This document shows positions 15,959 to 25,286 of a stretch of 64,000 nt of DNA, in pieces; within the stretch, counting starts at the first letter, position 1, and each line of letters begins with the position of its first letter. The stretch comes from Lachnospiraceae bacterium UBA1759 (GTDB lineage: Bacteria; Bacillota; Clostridia; Lachnospirales; Lachnospiraceae). Location of the stretch: positions 1-64,000 of the forward strand of contig DCHF01000055.1 in the NCBI GenBank assembly GCA_002315555.1. The letters run 5' to 3'. The notes below the pieces were generated by a model. The model worked only from the letters and a program-made list of their open reading frames with translations. It made no database searches and was not told the DNA's origin. Both the position numbers and the translations under genes were made by a program.

Positions 15959-17092
15959 ATGAACATAAGACAGGAATGGCTTGAACGCATGCTGAAGATC
16001 GTCACTCCGGTGATGGATGCACTTTACGCGGGAAAACTGAAAGCGACGATGCCGCTTGAGTTCCACGAGGCCAGAAAAGGCTTTGCCCCGCTGGAGGCCT
16101 TTGGCCGCAGCATGCTGGGCTTTTCCGCATGGCTTGAAGTCCCGGAAGAGTCCCTGGACGCGGAAGAACGGGAGCTTCAGAAGATCTGGAAAGAAAAGAC
16201 CGCTGTCTGCCTGAAAAACTGCGCCGATCCCACCTCTCCGGATTTCATGAATTTCACCACCGGCGGTCAGCCGCTTGTCGACACCGCATTCCTGGCCCAT
16301 GCGCTGGTACGTGCGCCGAAATTCACAGCATCTCTTCCGGAAGAGACGAAGAAGCTCCTTGCCGATGCTTTCCGTTCTTCCCGCGGTCAGGTTCCGGTAA
16401 AGACCAACTGGATCCTTTTCACGGCCATGGTGGAAGCAGGCCTGTACCTTCTGGGCGAAGACTATGATCAGATGCGCATCATCTACGCCATCTGGTACTT
16501 CCAGGACTGGTATAAGGGCGACGGTGTCTACGGCGACGGTGAGATGTATCACTGGGACTACTACAATTCCTTTGTCATCCAGCCGATGTTAACGGACCTT
16601 GTGCTCCTTTTCGGCGACGTCCTGAAGGAAGCGGAAAAGGTCAAGGACGTGACGCTCGAACGCGCGGCACGCTATGCCTCAGAGCTGGAGCGCATGATCT
16701 CTCCGGAAGGTACGTACCCGGTCATCGGCCGTTCCATCTGCTACCGCTTCGGCATGTTCCAGATGCTGTCGCAGGCGGCGCTTGAGCATATGCTCGAGGA
16801 GCAGGTCTCCCCGGCGTCCGTGCGCTGCGGTCTTACGGCCGCGATCCGCAATGTGATGAGCGCGCCGGATATGTTTGACGCAAACGGATTCCTGCAGCCC
16901 GGCGTGTACGGTCTGCAGCCGGAGCTCGCGGAAAGCTATATCAACATCGGAAGTCTGTATCTTTGCAGCGCCGTGTTCCTCCCGCTCGGTCTTGCCCCGC
17001 AGGATCCGTTCTGGGCGGATGCCGATGAAGACTGGACCGGAAAGAAGGTCTGGAGCGGCGGACACATTACGATCGATCATGCAATTGACTGA
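15959..17092 (+). CDS. DUF2264 domain protein
   Basis: A 377-residue protein matching what I know of DUF2264: an alpha/alpha-barrel-like enzyme family found in polysaccharide utilisation clusters and suspected of glycan degradation. Recognisable segments are PLEAFGRSMLGFSAWLE, FTTGGQPLVDTAFLAHALVR, KTNWILFTAMVEAGL, GDGEMYHWDYYNSFVIQPML and YPVIGRSICYRFGMFQML, rich in aromatic and acidic residues that could line a sugar site. No signal peptide is present. A strong AAGGAG site precedes the ATG. It restores the high-G+C composition after the protease islet and lies 19 bp before the GH95 gene. Confidence 0.8.
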   Translation: MNIRQEWLERMLKIVTPVMDALYAGKLKATMPLEFHEARKGFAPLEAFGRSMLGFSAWLEVPEESLDAEERELQKIWKEKTAVCLKNCADPTSPDFMNFTTGGQPLVDTAFLAHALVRAPKFTASLPEETKKLLADAFRSSRGQVPVKTNWILFTAMVEAGLYLLGEDYDQMRIIYAIWYFQDWYKGDGVYGDGEMYHWDYYNSFVIQPMLTDLVLLFGDVLKEAEKVKDVTLERAARYASELERMISPEGTYPVIGRSICYRFGMFQMLSQAALEHMLEEQVSPASVRCGLTAAIRNVMSAPDMFDANGFLQPGVYGLQPELAESYINIGSLYLCSAVFLPLGLAPQDPFWADADEDWTGKKVWSGGHITIDHAID

Positions 17093-17111
17093 ACGGCAGA
17101 AGGAGACCTGA

Positions 17112-19436
17112 ATGATCACGACGGACACAAACAAATACGCGCACCTTTGCCCCACGGAAGGCGCTTTCAAATGGGCCGATGCCATCCCCATGGGCAACGG
17201 TTTTCTCGGCGCCATGGTCTACGGCCACACGATGCGCGAACGCATCCAGTTAAACGATGACTCCCTGTGGTACGGTACCTATGTGGACCGTGTAAATCCG
17301 CTGGCATACGAGCATCTGAAGGAAGTGCAGCAGCTGGTCCTGGACCGGAAGTTCCGCGAAGCGGAGGACATCATGTTTTCCTATATGATCTCTTCCCCGT
17401 CCAATATGCGCCATTATACAACGCTCGGCGAGCTGGATCTTGCGCTCAATCAGCAGGCACCGTTCCCGATGGGCTGGTACCCGGAGAGCGAAGGCAAAAA
17501 CTACTGTTCCGATCTTGATATGCTGAACGGCGTACTGACCGTGGAGCACGAGCAGGACGGCGTTTCCTATAAGCGCGAAATGTTTGTTTCTTACGCGGAG
17601 AACGCGCTCTGCATCCGATTGAAGAGCGATAAGGAAATGGCGATCCGTCTCGATGTTACGCTGCACCGCGGCCCGATCTCCGACGAACTGATCCCGGATG
17701 ACCGTCGTCCCGGCAAGTTCGTGCTGAACGGGGAGTGGACATCGTCCCATTATGACTCGTTGTACACCGTGGGCGGAAATACCTGCGTATTGAACGGCAA
17801 CGAAGCCGGCACGCGTTTCACCTTTGGTGTGACCGTGAAGACCGACGGCACGCTGCGCGACTGCCATTCACGGATGATCGTGGAAGGGGCATCGGAGGTC
17901 GTTCTGTACCTTGCGTCCTCTACCACGAACCGCGCGGAGGACCCGCTCCGGGCGGTCCTTGAACGATTGAATGCCGTGCGGGACAAGGATTTTGACACGC
18001 TTCTTTCACAGCACAAAAAGGATTTCTCCTCCTACATGGAGCGCTGCACGCTGGACATCCCGGCGGACCCGGAGATCTCCCGTTATTTTACCTTCGGCCG
18101 TTATCTGATCGTATCCTCCAGCCGTGAGGGCTCCGCGGCGATGAACCTGCAGGGCATCTGGTGCCGCGAGTTCAACCCGATGTGGGACAGCAAATATACG
18201 ATCAACATCAATCTTCAGATGAACTATTGGCCGGTGGAAACGACGAACCTTTCCGAGCTTCACGATCCGGTCTTTGACCTTCTGCGCCGCATGGAGAAGA
18301 GCGGCACCGAGACCGCGCGGGAGATGTATCACGCCCGCGGTATGATGTGCCACCACAACACGAACTTCTTCGGCGACTGCGCCCCGCAGGACAATTACCC
18401 CGCCGCTACCTTCTGGCAGACCGGCGCCGCGTGGGTGGCCCTGCACATTTACGAGCACTATCGCTACACGAAGGATGAAGCGTTCCTTCGCACTTATTAC
18501 GATCTTCTGGACAAGTGCGCACTGTTCTTCGTGGATTTCCTGATCGAGGACCGCGAAGGGTACCTCGTCACATGCCCGACGCTTTCACCGGAAAACCGCT
18601 ATATCACGGAAGAGGGCTATGATACGCCCATCACCGCGGGGCCTGCGATGGACAACCAGATCATCCGCACCCTGATGAACGCTGTGCTGGATGCTTCGGA
18701 GATCCTCGGCATTGATAATGAGCATGCGGCGGAGTACGGAACGATCATCGAAAAGCTTCGTCCCAATACCATCGACAGTACCGGCCGCCTGATGGAGTGG
18801 GCCCGCGAGGAAGTGGAGTACACTCCCGGTATGCCGCATACGTCCCATCTGTTCGGCGTCTATCCGGGCGAGGAGATCACCTGCTTAAAGACTCCGGAGC
18901 TTTTCAAAGCGGCGCGGAAGTCGCTGGACGTCCGTATCGAAAACGGTTCCGAACCCGGCGGTTGGCCCGGCGCGTGGTACATTCTGTTCTTTGCGCGCTT
19001 CCTGGATGGTGCGGGCGTTGAGAAGATGATCCGCCGTGTTATGGCGAGCAGCCTTTCCAGGAGTCTTCTGAACGCGCGGAGAGTGTTCCAGATCGATGGC
19101 AACCTCGGTGTCCTTGCCGGCATCGCGGAAGCGCTGTTACAGAGCCACGAGGGCATTCATTTCCTGCCCGCGCTGCCTCCGTGCTGGAAGGACGGACAGG
19201 TGAGCGGCATGAAAGCCCGCGGAGACGTCACGGTAAGCATCGCCTGGGAAAACGGTACGCTGAAGGAGGCGGTCCTCACGAGCGGAAGCACGCAGGATCT
19301 GTTCATCCGCGGAGAAGCGCCGAAGACGGTCAACGCGGTAAAAGACGGGGGCACAACGGAAATTCTTGTGATGCCCGTACAAAACGGTTTTATGCTGCAC
19401 GCGGAAGCCGGACAGGAACTTGTGCTGAACTATTAA
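17112..19436 (+). CDS. GH95 alpha-L-fucosidase / alpha-L-galactosidase
   Basis: A 774-residue GH95 glycosidase, family-typical in length and lacking a signal peptide. The N-terminal beta domain carries AIPMGNGFLGAMVYG and RERIQLNDDSLWYG, both GH95 hallmarks. The catalytic barrel shows CHHNTNFFGDCAP, CPTLSPENRYI (the family's general-acid Glu) and the later HLFGVYPGEEI segment. Enzymes of this family cleave alpha-1,2-fucose, sometimes alpha-L-galactose, by inversion. With the GH29 enzyme upstream it would cover different fucosyl linkages. No terminator is obvious between its stop and the pheS leader promoter 26 bp on. Confidence 0.92.
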   Translation: MITTDTNKYAHLCPTEGAFKWADAIPMGNGFLGAMVYGHTMRERIQLNDDSLWYGTYVDRVNPLAYEHLKEVQQLVLDRKFREAEDIMFSYMISSPSNMRHYTTLGELDLALNQQAPFPMGWYPESEGKNYCSDLDMLNGVLTVEHEQDGVSYKREMFVSYAENALCIRLKSDKEMAIRLDVTLHRGPISDELIPDDRRPGKFVLNGEWTSSHYDSLYTVGGNTCVLNGNEAGTRFTFGVTVKTDGTLRDCHSRMIVEGASEVVLYLASSTTNRAEDPLRAVLERLNAVRDKDFDTLLSQHKKDFSSYMERCTLDIPADPEISRYFTFGRYLIVSSSREGSAAMNLQGIWCREFNPMWDSKYTININLQMNYWPVETTNLSELHDPVFDLLRRMEKSGTETAREMYHARGMMCHHNTNFFGDCAPQDNYPAATFWQTGAAWVALHIYEHYRYTKDEAFLRTYYDLLDKCALFFVDFLIEDREGYLVTCPTLSPENRYITEEGYDTPITAGPAMDNQIIRTLMNAVLDASEILGIDNEHAAEYGTIIEKLRPNTIDSTGRLMEWAREEVEYTPGMPHTSHLFGVYPGEEITCLKTPELFKAARKSLDVRIENGSEPGGWPGAWYILFFARFLDGAGVEKMIRRVMASSLSRSLLNARRVFQIDGNLGVLAGIAEALLQSHEGIHFLPALPPCWKDGQVSGMKARGDVTVSIAWENGTLKEAVLTSGSTQDLFIRGEAPKTVNAVKDGGTTEILVMPVQNGFMLHAEAGQELVLNY

Positions 19437-19461
19437 GAAATGCGGAAATCCGTTGAAAGCA

Positions 19462-19490
19462 TTGACTTTTTGAACGGTTTTATGTACAAT
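19462..19490 (+). promoter_or_regulatory. sigma-A promoter of the T-box leader
   Basis: TTGACT (19462-19467), 17-bp spacer, TACAAT (19485-19490). The transcription start is expected near 19497, at the beginning of the leader RNA. Confidence 0.82.
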
Positions 19491-19496
19491 ACTCTT

Positions 19497-19750
19497 CTAC
19501 ACAACGGCTATGACGGTGCACAGTAGGAATCGGACTTCCCAAAGAGAGGAGGCGGCGCGGCTGAGAACGCTTCCGGGTTCAATCCGAGGACGAATTTCAC
19601 ACCCGAGCTGCGGGGCTGAACATTTCAGTAGGCTTCGCCGTATGTCTGCGTAAAAGGCTGAAAGAGTGCTTCCCGGACTCCGGGGAGAATAAGGGTGGTA
19701 CCGCGGAATTTTTCGTCCCTGAGTTTGGAACTCAGGGGCGTTTTTTATTT
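19497..19750 (+). promoter_or_regulatory. T-box riboswitch (tRNA-Phe) controlling pheST
   Basis: Leader RNA with the diagnostic T-box AGGGTGGTACCGCGG at 19692-19706. It is followed by a terminator stem (GTCCCTGAGTT / AACTCAGGGGC) and a T-run. A stem I specifier-loop region ending in CCCGAGCTGC places the probable specifier codon TTC (Phe) at 19596-19598 followed by A, consistent with the downstream genes. Uncharged tRNA-Phe should stabilise the antiterminator and raise pheST expression. This fills the otherwise gene-free 328 bp. Confidence 0.93.
19714..19750 (+). terminator. regulated terminator of the T-box leader
   Basis: Eleven-pair stem with a TGGA-type loop and TTTTTTATTTTT tail, directly after the T-box sequence. 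It is mutually exclusive with the antiterminator. Confidence 0.88.
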
Positions 19751-19764
19751 TTAAGGAGAACATT

Positions 19765-20808
19765 ATGGCAGATTTAAACGAACTCAGCGAAAAACTCGCC
19801 GCGATCCGTGCGGAGGTTTTAAGCGAGCTGGAGAAAACGACAAGCTCCAAAGCAGTTTATGAGTACAAAAAAGCTGTTATGGACGGCAAGACCGGCGTCA
19901 TCGGATCTCTGATGCGTCAGATGGGCAAGATCCCGAACGAGCAGAAGGCCGAATTCGGTAAGAAGGCCAATGAACTGAAGGTTTGGGCTCAGGAAAAATT
20001 CGAAGAGATCGACAAGAAGTTCAAGGACGCGGAAGCGCGTGCACGTTATGAAAGCGAAAAGATCGACGTCACCATGCCGTCCGTCAAGCACGTACACGGC
20101 AACCTGCATCCGGTCACCCAGGTCACCAATCAGCTGATCGAGATCTTCTCATCCATGGGCTTTGAAGTATTCGAAGGCACGGAGATCGAGAATGACTACT
20201 ACAACTTCACGGCACTGAATACCCCGGCGGATCATCCGGCAAGAGACATGCAGGACACCTTCTACCTGTCTCCGGAATTCCTGCTTCGTACGCAGACCTC
20301 CGCAGGCCAGATCCACGTCATGGAGGCAAAGAAGCCGCCCATCAAGATCCTGTCCCCCGGTAAGGTATTCCGTTCCGATGATGACGCGACCCATTCCCCG
20401 ATGTTCACCCAGATGGAAGGCCTCGTCGTTGACGAAGGCATCAATTTGGGCGACTTAAAGGGCATGCTGGATGAGCTCGTACAGAAGATGTTCGGCGAAG
20501 GCACGACCACCCGTCTGCGTCCGTCTTACTTCCCGTTCACCGAGCCGTCCGTTGAGGTCGATGTCAGCTGCTTCCAGTGCGGCGGTAAGGGCTGCAAGCT
20601 CTGCAAGGGCACCGGCTGGATCGAAGTCCTCGGCGCCGGTGTCGTCAATACCAAGGTCCTGGAGGGCTGCGGCATCGACACCGAAAAGTACTCCGGCTTC
20701 GCATTCGGTGTAGGTCTGGAGCGTATCGCCATGTTAAAGTACGGCTACAACAATATTAAGCTTCTGTTCGAGTCCGATCTCCGCGTTCTCGATCAGATCG
20801 ATGACTGA
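19765..20808 (+). CDS. pheS: phenylalanyl-tRNA synthetase alpha subunit
   Basis: A 347-residue class II synthetase subunit that, with PheT, charges tRNA-Phe. The N-terminal coiled-coil arm (about residues 1-90) is followed by HPVTQVTNQLIEIFSSMGFE, DTFYLSPEFLLRTQTSAGQI (motif 2 region) and the C-terminal FGVGLERIAMLKYG (motif 3). A four-Cys knuckle, FQCGGKGCKLCKGTGW near residue 272, is seen in many PheS proteins. An AAGGAG site sits upstream. Expression is governed by the T-box leader; pheT follows after 18 bp with its own AAAGGAGG site. Confidence 0.97.
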   Translation: MADLNELSEKLAAIRAEVLSELEKTTSSKAVYEYKKAVMDGKTGVIGSLMRQMGKIPNEQKAEFGKKANELKVWAQEKFEEIDKKFKDAEARARYESEKIDVTMPSVKHVHGNLHPVTQVTNQLIEIFSSMGFEVFEGTEIENDYYNFTALNTPADHPARDMQDTFYLSPEFLLRTQTSAGQIHVMEAKKPPIKILSPGKVFRSDDDATHSPMFTQMEGLVVDEGINLGDLKGMLDELVQKMFGEGTTTRLRPSYFPFTEPSVEVDVSCFQCGGKGCKLCKGTGWIEVLGAGVVNTKVLEGCGIDTEKYSGFAFGVGLERIAMLKYGYNNIKLLFESDLRVLDQIDD

Positions 20809-20826
20809 TGAAAGGAGGAGAAATAG

Positions 20827-23247
20827 ATGTTAGCACCATACAGCTGGTTAAAAGAATACGTTGATATCGATGTAACGCCCCAGGAACTGGAGGATAAACT
20901 GTTCTCCTGCGGTTTCGAGGTCGAAGAACTGATCGAAGTCGGTAAGGACGTCACGAACGTCGTTGTCGGTTATGTTGAAAGCTGCGAGCCCATCGAAGGC
21001 ACGCATTTAAGCCTCTGCAAGGTAGACGCCGGTACCGGTGAGCTCCTGCAGATCTGCTGCGGCGCGGACAATGTCTGCGCGGGCAAGAAGTTCCCGGTCG
21101 CAAAGATCGGCGCAACTGTTTACGCTACCGCAAAGGATCATAAGACCATCGAAGGCGTGGCGACCATCGGCCAGGGCAAGCTCCGCGGCTATGATTCCTA
21201 CGGCATGCTGTGCTCCGGTACGGAACTCGGTCTGAACGAAGACCTGTATCCGGGCGCAGGCTACAACGGCCTTCTGGTCCTTCCGGAGGATGCGGAGATC
21301 GGCGCCGATGTAAAGCCGATCCTCGGCATGGACGACTGGATCTTCGATATCTCCATCACCGCAAACCGTCCGGACTGCCAGAGCATCCTCGGCATCGCCC
21401 GTGAGGTCGCTGCCGTTCTCGGCAAGGAACTCAAGATGCCGTCACTCGATTACACCGAAACCGAGGTCAAGAAGGAAGGATTCACGGTCACTGTGGACGC
21501 TCCGGACATCTGCCCCCGTTACATCGGCCACTATGTTTACGATGTCAAGATGGGTGAGTCTCCGGCATGGATGAAGCGCCGTCTGGCACTTGTCGGCATC
21601 GGCTCCATCTCCAACATGGTCGATATCACGAACTATATCCTGAAGGAACTCGGTCAGCCGATGCACGCATTCGACGGCCACTTCCTGGAAGGCAATGCCA
21701 TCAATGTTCGCCGTGCAGCTGAGGGCGAGAAGATCGTCACGCTGGACGAAAAGGAATTCACCCTGAATCCAAACAATCTGGTCATCTGTGACGGCAACAG
21801 ACCGGTCGCATTGGCCGGCATCATGGGCGGCCTGAACTCCGAGATCCGCGACACGACTACAGACGTCCTGTTCGAGTCCGCCAAGTTTGCCCGTGACAAC
21901 ATCCGTAAGTCTTCCCGCGCACTCGGCCAGTCCTCCGATTCGTCCCAGGTCTATGCCAAGGGCGTCAATGAATACACCACCGTCATGGCAATGAAGCGCG
22001 CACTGCACCTCGTTGAGGAGCTGGGCTGCGGTAAGGTCTCCTCCACCCACGTGGATGTGAATACCGGCAATTCCGTAGAACCGACCGAAATGAAGGCCAG
22101 CGTCAAGCGCGTCAACGGTGTCATCGGCATCACGGTTCCTGATGAAGAAATCATTCGCATCCTGACCAACCTGAACTTCCAGCCGGTATTAAACGGCGAC
22201 GAACTGACCATTCAGGTACCGGCTTACCGTGAAGACATGGAATCCTATCCGGATATCGCGGAGGAACTCATCCGTATGTACGGTTACGACCACGTCGTTC
22301 CGACCTTCATGCCGACCGCGGAGGTCACCCTGGGCGGCCTGAACCAGAGACAGAAGTCCGAACTGAAGGTCAAGAAGGCGCTTGCGGCAGCAGGTGCTTA
22401 CGAAGGCATTCACTACTCCTTCTTCTCACCGGCGGATCTGGATCTCATCAAGCTTCCGGCCGATGCTCCGGAGCGTCATGCGATCCGCCTGATCAACCCG
22501 ATCACCGAGGACCTTTCCCTGATGCGTACCACGTTGGTTCCGCAGATGCTGCAGGCCATCGCACGCAATCAGAAGAGAGGAACCATCGCCGGCCGTATCT
22601 TCGAATTCGGCAAGGCGTTCATCGCCAAGGAACTTCCGCTCACGGACTATCCGGACGAGCGCGAGACCCTTTGCATCGGCGTGTTTGGTGAGGGTGAAGA
22701 TTTCTTCAGCCTGAAGGGCCTTTGCGAGACCGTTGCGGACGCGCTGAACATTACGTTCCGTTATGCGACGGCAAACAGAACCTACCTGCATCCGTACCAG
22801 ACCGCGGAGATCTTCTGCGACGGCGAGTGCGTGGGTGTTCTCGGTAAGGCTTTATACGAGATCTGCGACGAACTGGACATGCGTGTTCCGGCTTACGTCG
22901 CTCAGATCGACATGCGTCTCCTTTCCAAGTACTACGGCAAGCTTGAAATGTATCAGCCGCTTCCGAAGTTCGACATTGAAAAGCGTGACTTCGCTTTCGT
23001 CTGCGACCGCAGCGTCACCTGCCAGGAGATCGAAGACACCATCTACGCTTCCTGCCGGTACGTCACCGATGTCAAGCTGTTCGATGTTTACGAAGGCGCT
23101 CAGCTTGCAAAGGACAAGAAGAGCATGGCATTCAATGTCGTATTCACACCGGCGGATACGGAATTCAAGGCCGCAACGGTCGATGGTTTCGTAAACGACA
23201 TCCTGACCGCACTGAAGGAGCAGCAGAACGTTACGCTCCGTGCCTGA
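20827..23247 (+). CDS. pheT: phenylalanyl-tRNA synthetase beta subunit
   Basis: An 806-residue beta subunit of full length. Domains in order are an EMAP/tRNA-binding OB fold (about 40-155), a B3/B4 editing domain (about 205-385), a B5 domain (about 405-475), a class II-like core, and a C-terminal anticodon-binding FDX-ACB domain (about 712-805) starting near YQPLPKFDIEKRDFAFVCD. The editing domain hydrolyses Tyr-tRNA-Phe. It is co-transcribed with pheS under the T-box. Confidence 0.97.
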   Translation: MLAPYSWLKEYVDIDVTPQELEDKLFSCGFEVEELIEVGKDVTNVVVGYVESCEPIEGTHLSLCKVDAGTGELLQICCGADNVCAGKKFPVAKIGATVYATAKDHKTIEGVATIGQGKLRGYDSYGMLCSGTELGLNEDLYPGAGYNGLLVLPEDAEIGADVKPILGMDDWIFDISITANRPDCQSILGIAREVAAVLGKELKMPSLDYTETEVKKEGFTVTVDAPDICPRYIGHYVYDVKMGESPAWMKRRLALVGIGSISNMVDITNYILKELGQPMHAFDGHFLEGNAINVRRAAEGEKIVTLDEKEFTLNPNNLVICDGNRPVALAGIMGGLNSEIRDTTTDVLFESAKFARDNIRKSSRALGQSSDSSQVYAKGVNEYTTVMAMKRALHLVEELGCGKVSSTHVDVNTGNSVEPTEMKASVKRVNGVIGITVPDEEIIRILTNLNFQPVLNGDELTIQVPAYREDMESYPDIAEELIRMYGYDHVVPTFMPTAEVTLGGLNQRQKSELKVKKALAAAGAYEGIHYSFFSPADLDLIKLPADAPERHAIRLINPITEDLSLMRTTLVPQMLQAIARNQKRGTIAGRIFEFGKAFIAKELPLTDYPDERETLCIGVFGEGEDFFSLKGLCETVADALNITFRYATANRTYLHPYQTAEIFCDGECVGVLGKALYEICDELDMRVPAYVAQIDMRLLSKYYGKLEMYQPLPKFDIEKRDFAFVCDRSVTCQEIEDTIYASCRYVTDVKLFDVYEGAQLAKDKKSMAFNVVFTPADTEFKAATVDGFVNDILTALKEQQNVTLRA

Positions 23248-23288
23248 GCTTCAGGTGAAACATAAAAAGTATTATCGGGAGGTATTCT

Positions 23289-23801
23289 ATGAACGAAGAT
23301 GCTTATGCAGAATGGCTCGTAAAATGTAAGACCCCGGGCTACAAGGTCCCGGCTATCCTCGGCTATGTGATCCTCGGCATCCTGTCACTGTACGTCATGA
23401 TGCGTTTCCAGAGCTGGGGCTTCATCGCACCGGTGCTGGTCCTGATCCTGATCATGGTCACCGCACGTTTCTTCAAACTGGAGTTTGAATATGTGTTTGT
23501 GACCGATGAGCTGAACATCGACCGTATCTTCAACCAGCAGTCCAGAAAGACCATCGCGACCATCGCCATGTCTTCCGTGGAATCCGTTGAAGTGACGAAT
23601 GAGGAGAAGAACAAGATCGCCCGTGAGAATAAGAACCTGAAATACGATGACTATACGTCACGTATGAAGAATGCTCCGCAGAGCTACACGATCCGTTATT
23701 CGGCAAACGGCGAGCAGCATCTGGCGATCATCGAACCGAACGACAAACTGCTGAAATGCATGTGGAGATGCGCACCGAGCAAGGTGAAGATCCCCCGCTG
23801 A
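23289..23801 (+). CDS. small two-helix membrane protein (probably DUF6106 type)
   Basis: A 170-residue protein with two adjacent transmembrane helices (about residues 18-56) and a soluble PH-like C-terminal part containing EYVFVTDELNIDRIF and a basic/acidic helix. It resembles an uncharacterised family widespread in Lachnospiraceae, which I believe is catalogued as DUF6106; that name is from memory. It follows pheT by 41 bp with a GGGAGG ribosome site and ends at a terminator, so it probably rides on pheST transcription. Function unknown. Confidence 0.72.
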   Translation: MNEDAYAEWLVKCKTPGYKVPAILGYVILGILSLYVMMRFQSWGFIAPVLVLILIMVTARFFKLEFEYVFVTDELNIDRIFNQQSRKTIATIAMSSVESVEVTNEEKNKIARENKNLKYDDYTSRMKNAPQSYTIRYSANGEQHLAIIEPNDKLLKCMWRCAPSKVKIPR

Positions 23802-23816
23802 CAGTAAACCGCATAA

Positions 23817-23855
23817 ACAGGGTCCGCAGGAATACTCCGGCGGGCCCTGTTTTTC
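23817..23855 (+). terminator. terminator of the pheST unit
   Basis: CAGGGTCCGC / GCGGGCCCTG stem followed by TTTTT. Confidence 0.88.
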
Positions 23856-23938
23856 GGCATAAGAAATAATAACGACAAACAATTTATGTTAAAAATACAC
23901 AAAATTATAAGTTTCAACAAAAAGATTTTCATAAAAAC

Positions 23939-23967
23939 TTCACATCATAAATAAGGTGTGTTATAAT
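23939..23967 (+). promoter_or_regulatory. sigma-A promoter of glgCD
   Basis: TTCACA (23939-23944), 17-bp spacer, TATAAT (23962-23967) in an AT-rich tract. It is one mismatch from full consensus. Transcription start is expected near 23974. Confidence 0.85.
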
Positions 23968-24005
23968 CAACGAATAAAATTATGCGCTCAGCGTGAGGTG
24001 ATTAT

Positions 24006-25286
24006 ATGAAAACTAAAAAGGAAATGATCGCAATGCTGCTTGCAGGCGGACAGGGAAGCCGTCTGGGTGTTCTCACTGCGAACATGGCAAAGCCCGCTGT
24101 GTCATTCGGAGGTAAGTACCGCATCATCGATTTCCCGTTAAGCAACTGCATCAACTCAGGTGTGGACACGGTCGGCGTCATGACGCAGTATCAGCCGCTT
24201 CGTCTGAATACTCACATCGGTATCGGTATTGCATGGGACCTCGACCGCAATCGCGGCGGTGTTACCATCCTGTCTCCGTATGAAAAGTCCGAAAACACGG
24301 ATTGGTATACGGGCACGGCAAACGCGATCCTGCAGAACATCGGCTACATCGATTCTTACGATCCGGAATATGTGCTCATCCTCGGCGGTGACCACATCTA
24401 TAAGATGGACTATGAGCTGATGTTAAATTACCATAAGGCACGTAAGGCAGACATCACCATGGCAGCTATGCCGGTTCCGATCGAGGAAGCAAGCCGTTTC
24501 GGCGTCCTCGTTACCGAGCCGGAGACCGGAAAGATCATCGACTTCCAGGAGAAGCCGGCGGTTCCGAAGAGTAATCTGGCATCCATGGGTATTTACATCT
24601 TTAACTGGAAGGTCCTTCGCGAGGCCCTGATCACCAATAAAGATGTTCCGAGTCTGGACTTCGGCATGCATGTCATTCCGTATTGCCATCAGAACGGCAA
24701 TCCGGTCTACTGCTACGAATATAACAGCTACTGGAAGGATGTAGGAACCCTGCAGTCATACTGGGAAGCAAACATGGAACTGATCGACCTGGTTCCGGTC
24801 TTCAACCTTTATGAAGAGTATTGGCAGATATACACCAATTCCGATTCCGTTGCTCCGCAGTTCATTGACCGCGATGCACTCGTTGAGCGCAGCATCGTCG
24901 GCGACGGCTGTGAGATCTTCGGTACCCTGAAGAACTCCGTCATCGGTGAGAATGTTACCATCGAACCGGGCGCTGTTGTATCCGGCTCCATCATCATGGC
25001 GAACACCACGATCAAGAAGGGTGCGCGCGTGGAGAAGGCCATCATTGCCGAGGATTGTGTCATCGGTGAAGATGTTGTCATCGGCGCAGGCGAGTACAAG
25101 GAAAGCACCTACAACAAGAAAGTTTACAATGCCGATCTTGTAACCATCGGTGAGCGTTCCGTTATTCCGAACGGCGTGACCATCGGCAAGAACACCGCGA
25201 TCATCGGCGTAACGACCATTGAGGATTACCCGGACAAGAAGCTTGAAAGCGGCGGAGCGATCGTGAAGGCAGGTGAGACAGTATGA
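24006..25286 (+). CDS. glgC: glucose-1-phosphate adenylyltransferase, catalytic subunit
   Basis: A 426-residue ADP-glucose pyrophosphorylase, making ADP-glucose from ATP and glucose-1-phosphate for glycogen synthesis. The nucleotide-binding loop LLAGGQGSRL (near residue 12), the activator/substrate segment MAKPAVSFGGKYRIIDFPLS and the FQEKPAVP motif are all intact. The C-terminal left-handed beta-helix has hexapeptide repeats (VIGENVTIEPGAVV onwards). A GTGAGGTG site precedes the ATG. The last codons overlap glgD by 4 bp. In Bacillota GlgC and GlgD form a mixed enzyme. Confidence 0.96.
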   Translation: MKTKKEMIAMLLAGGQGSRLGVLTANMAKPAVSFGGKYRIIDFPLSNCINSGVDTVGVMTQYQPLRLNTHIGIGIAWDLDRNRGGVTILSPYEKSENTDWYTGTANAILQNIGYIDSYDPEYVLILGGDHIYKMDYELMLNYHKARKADITMAAMPVPIEEASRFGVLVTEPETGKIIDFQEKPAVPKSNLASMGIYIFNWKVLREALITNKDVPSLDFGMHVIPYCHQNGNPVYCYEYNSYWKDVGTLQSYWEANMELIDLVPVFNLYEEYWQIYTNSDSVAPQFIDRDALVERSIVGDGCEIFGTLKNSVIGENVTIEPGAVVSGSIIMANTTIKKGARVEKAIIAEDCVIGEDVVIGAGEYKESTYNKKVYNADLVTIGERSVIPNGVTIGKNTAIIGVTTIEDYPDKKLESGGAIVKAGETV

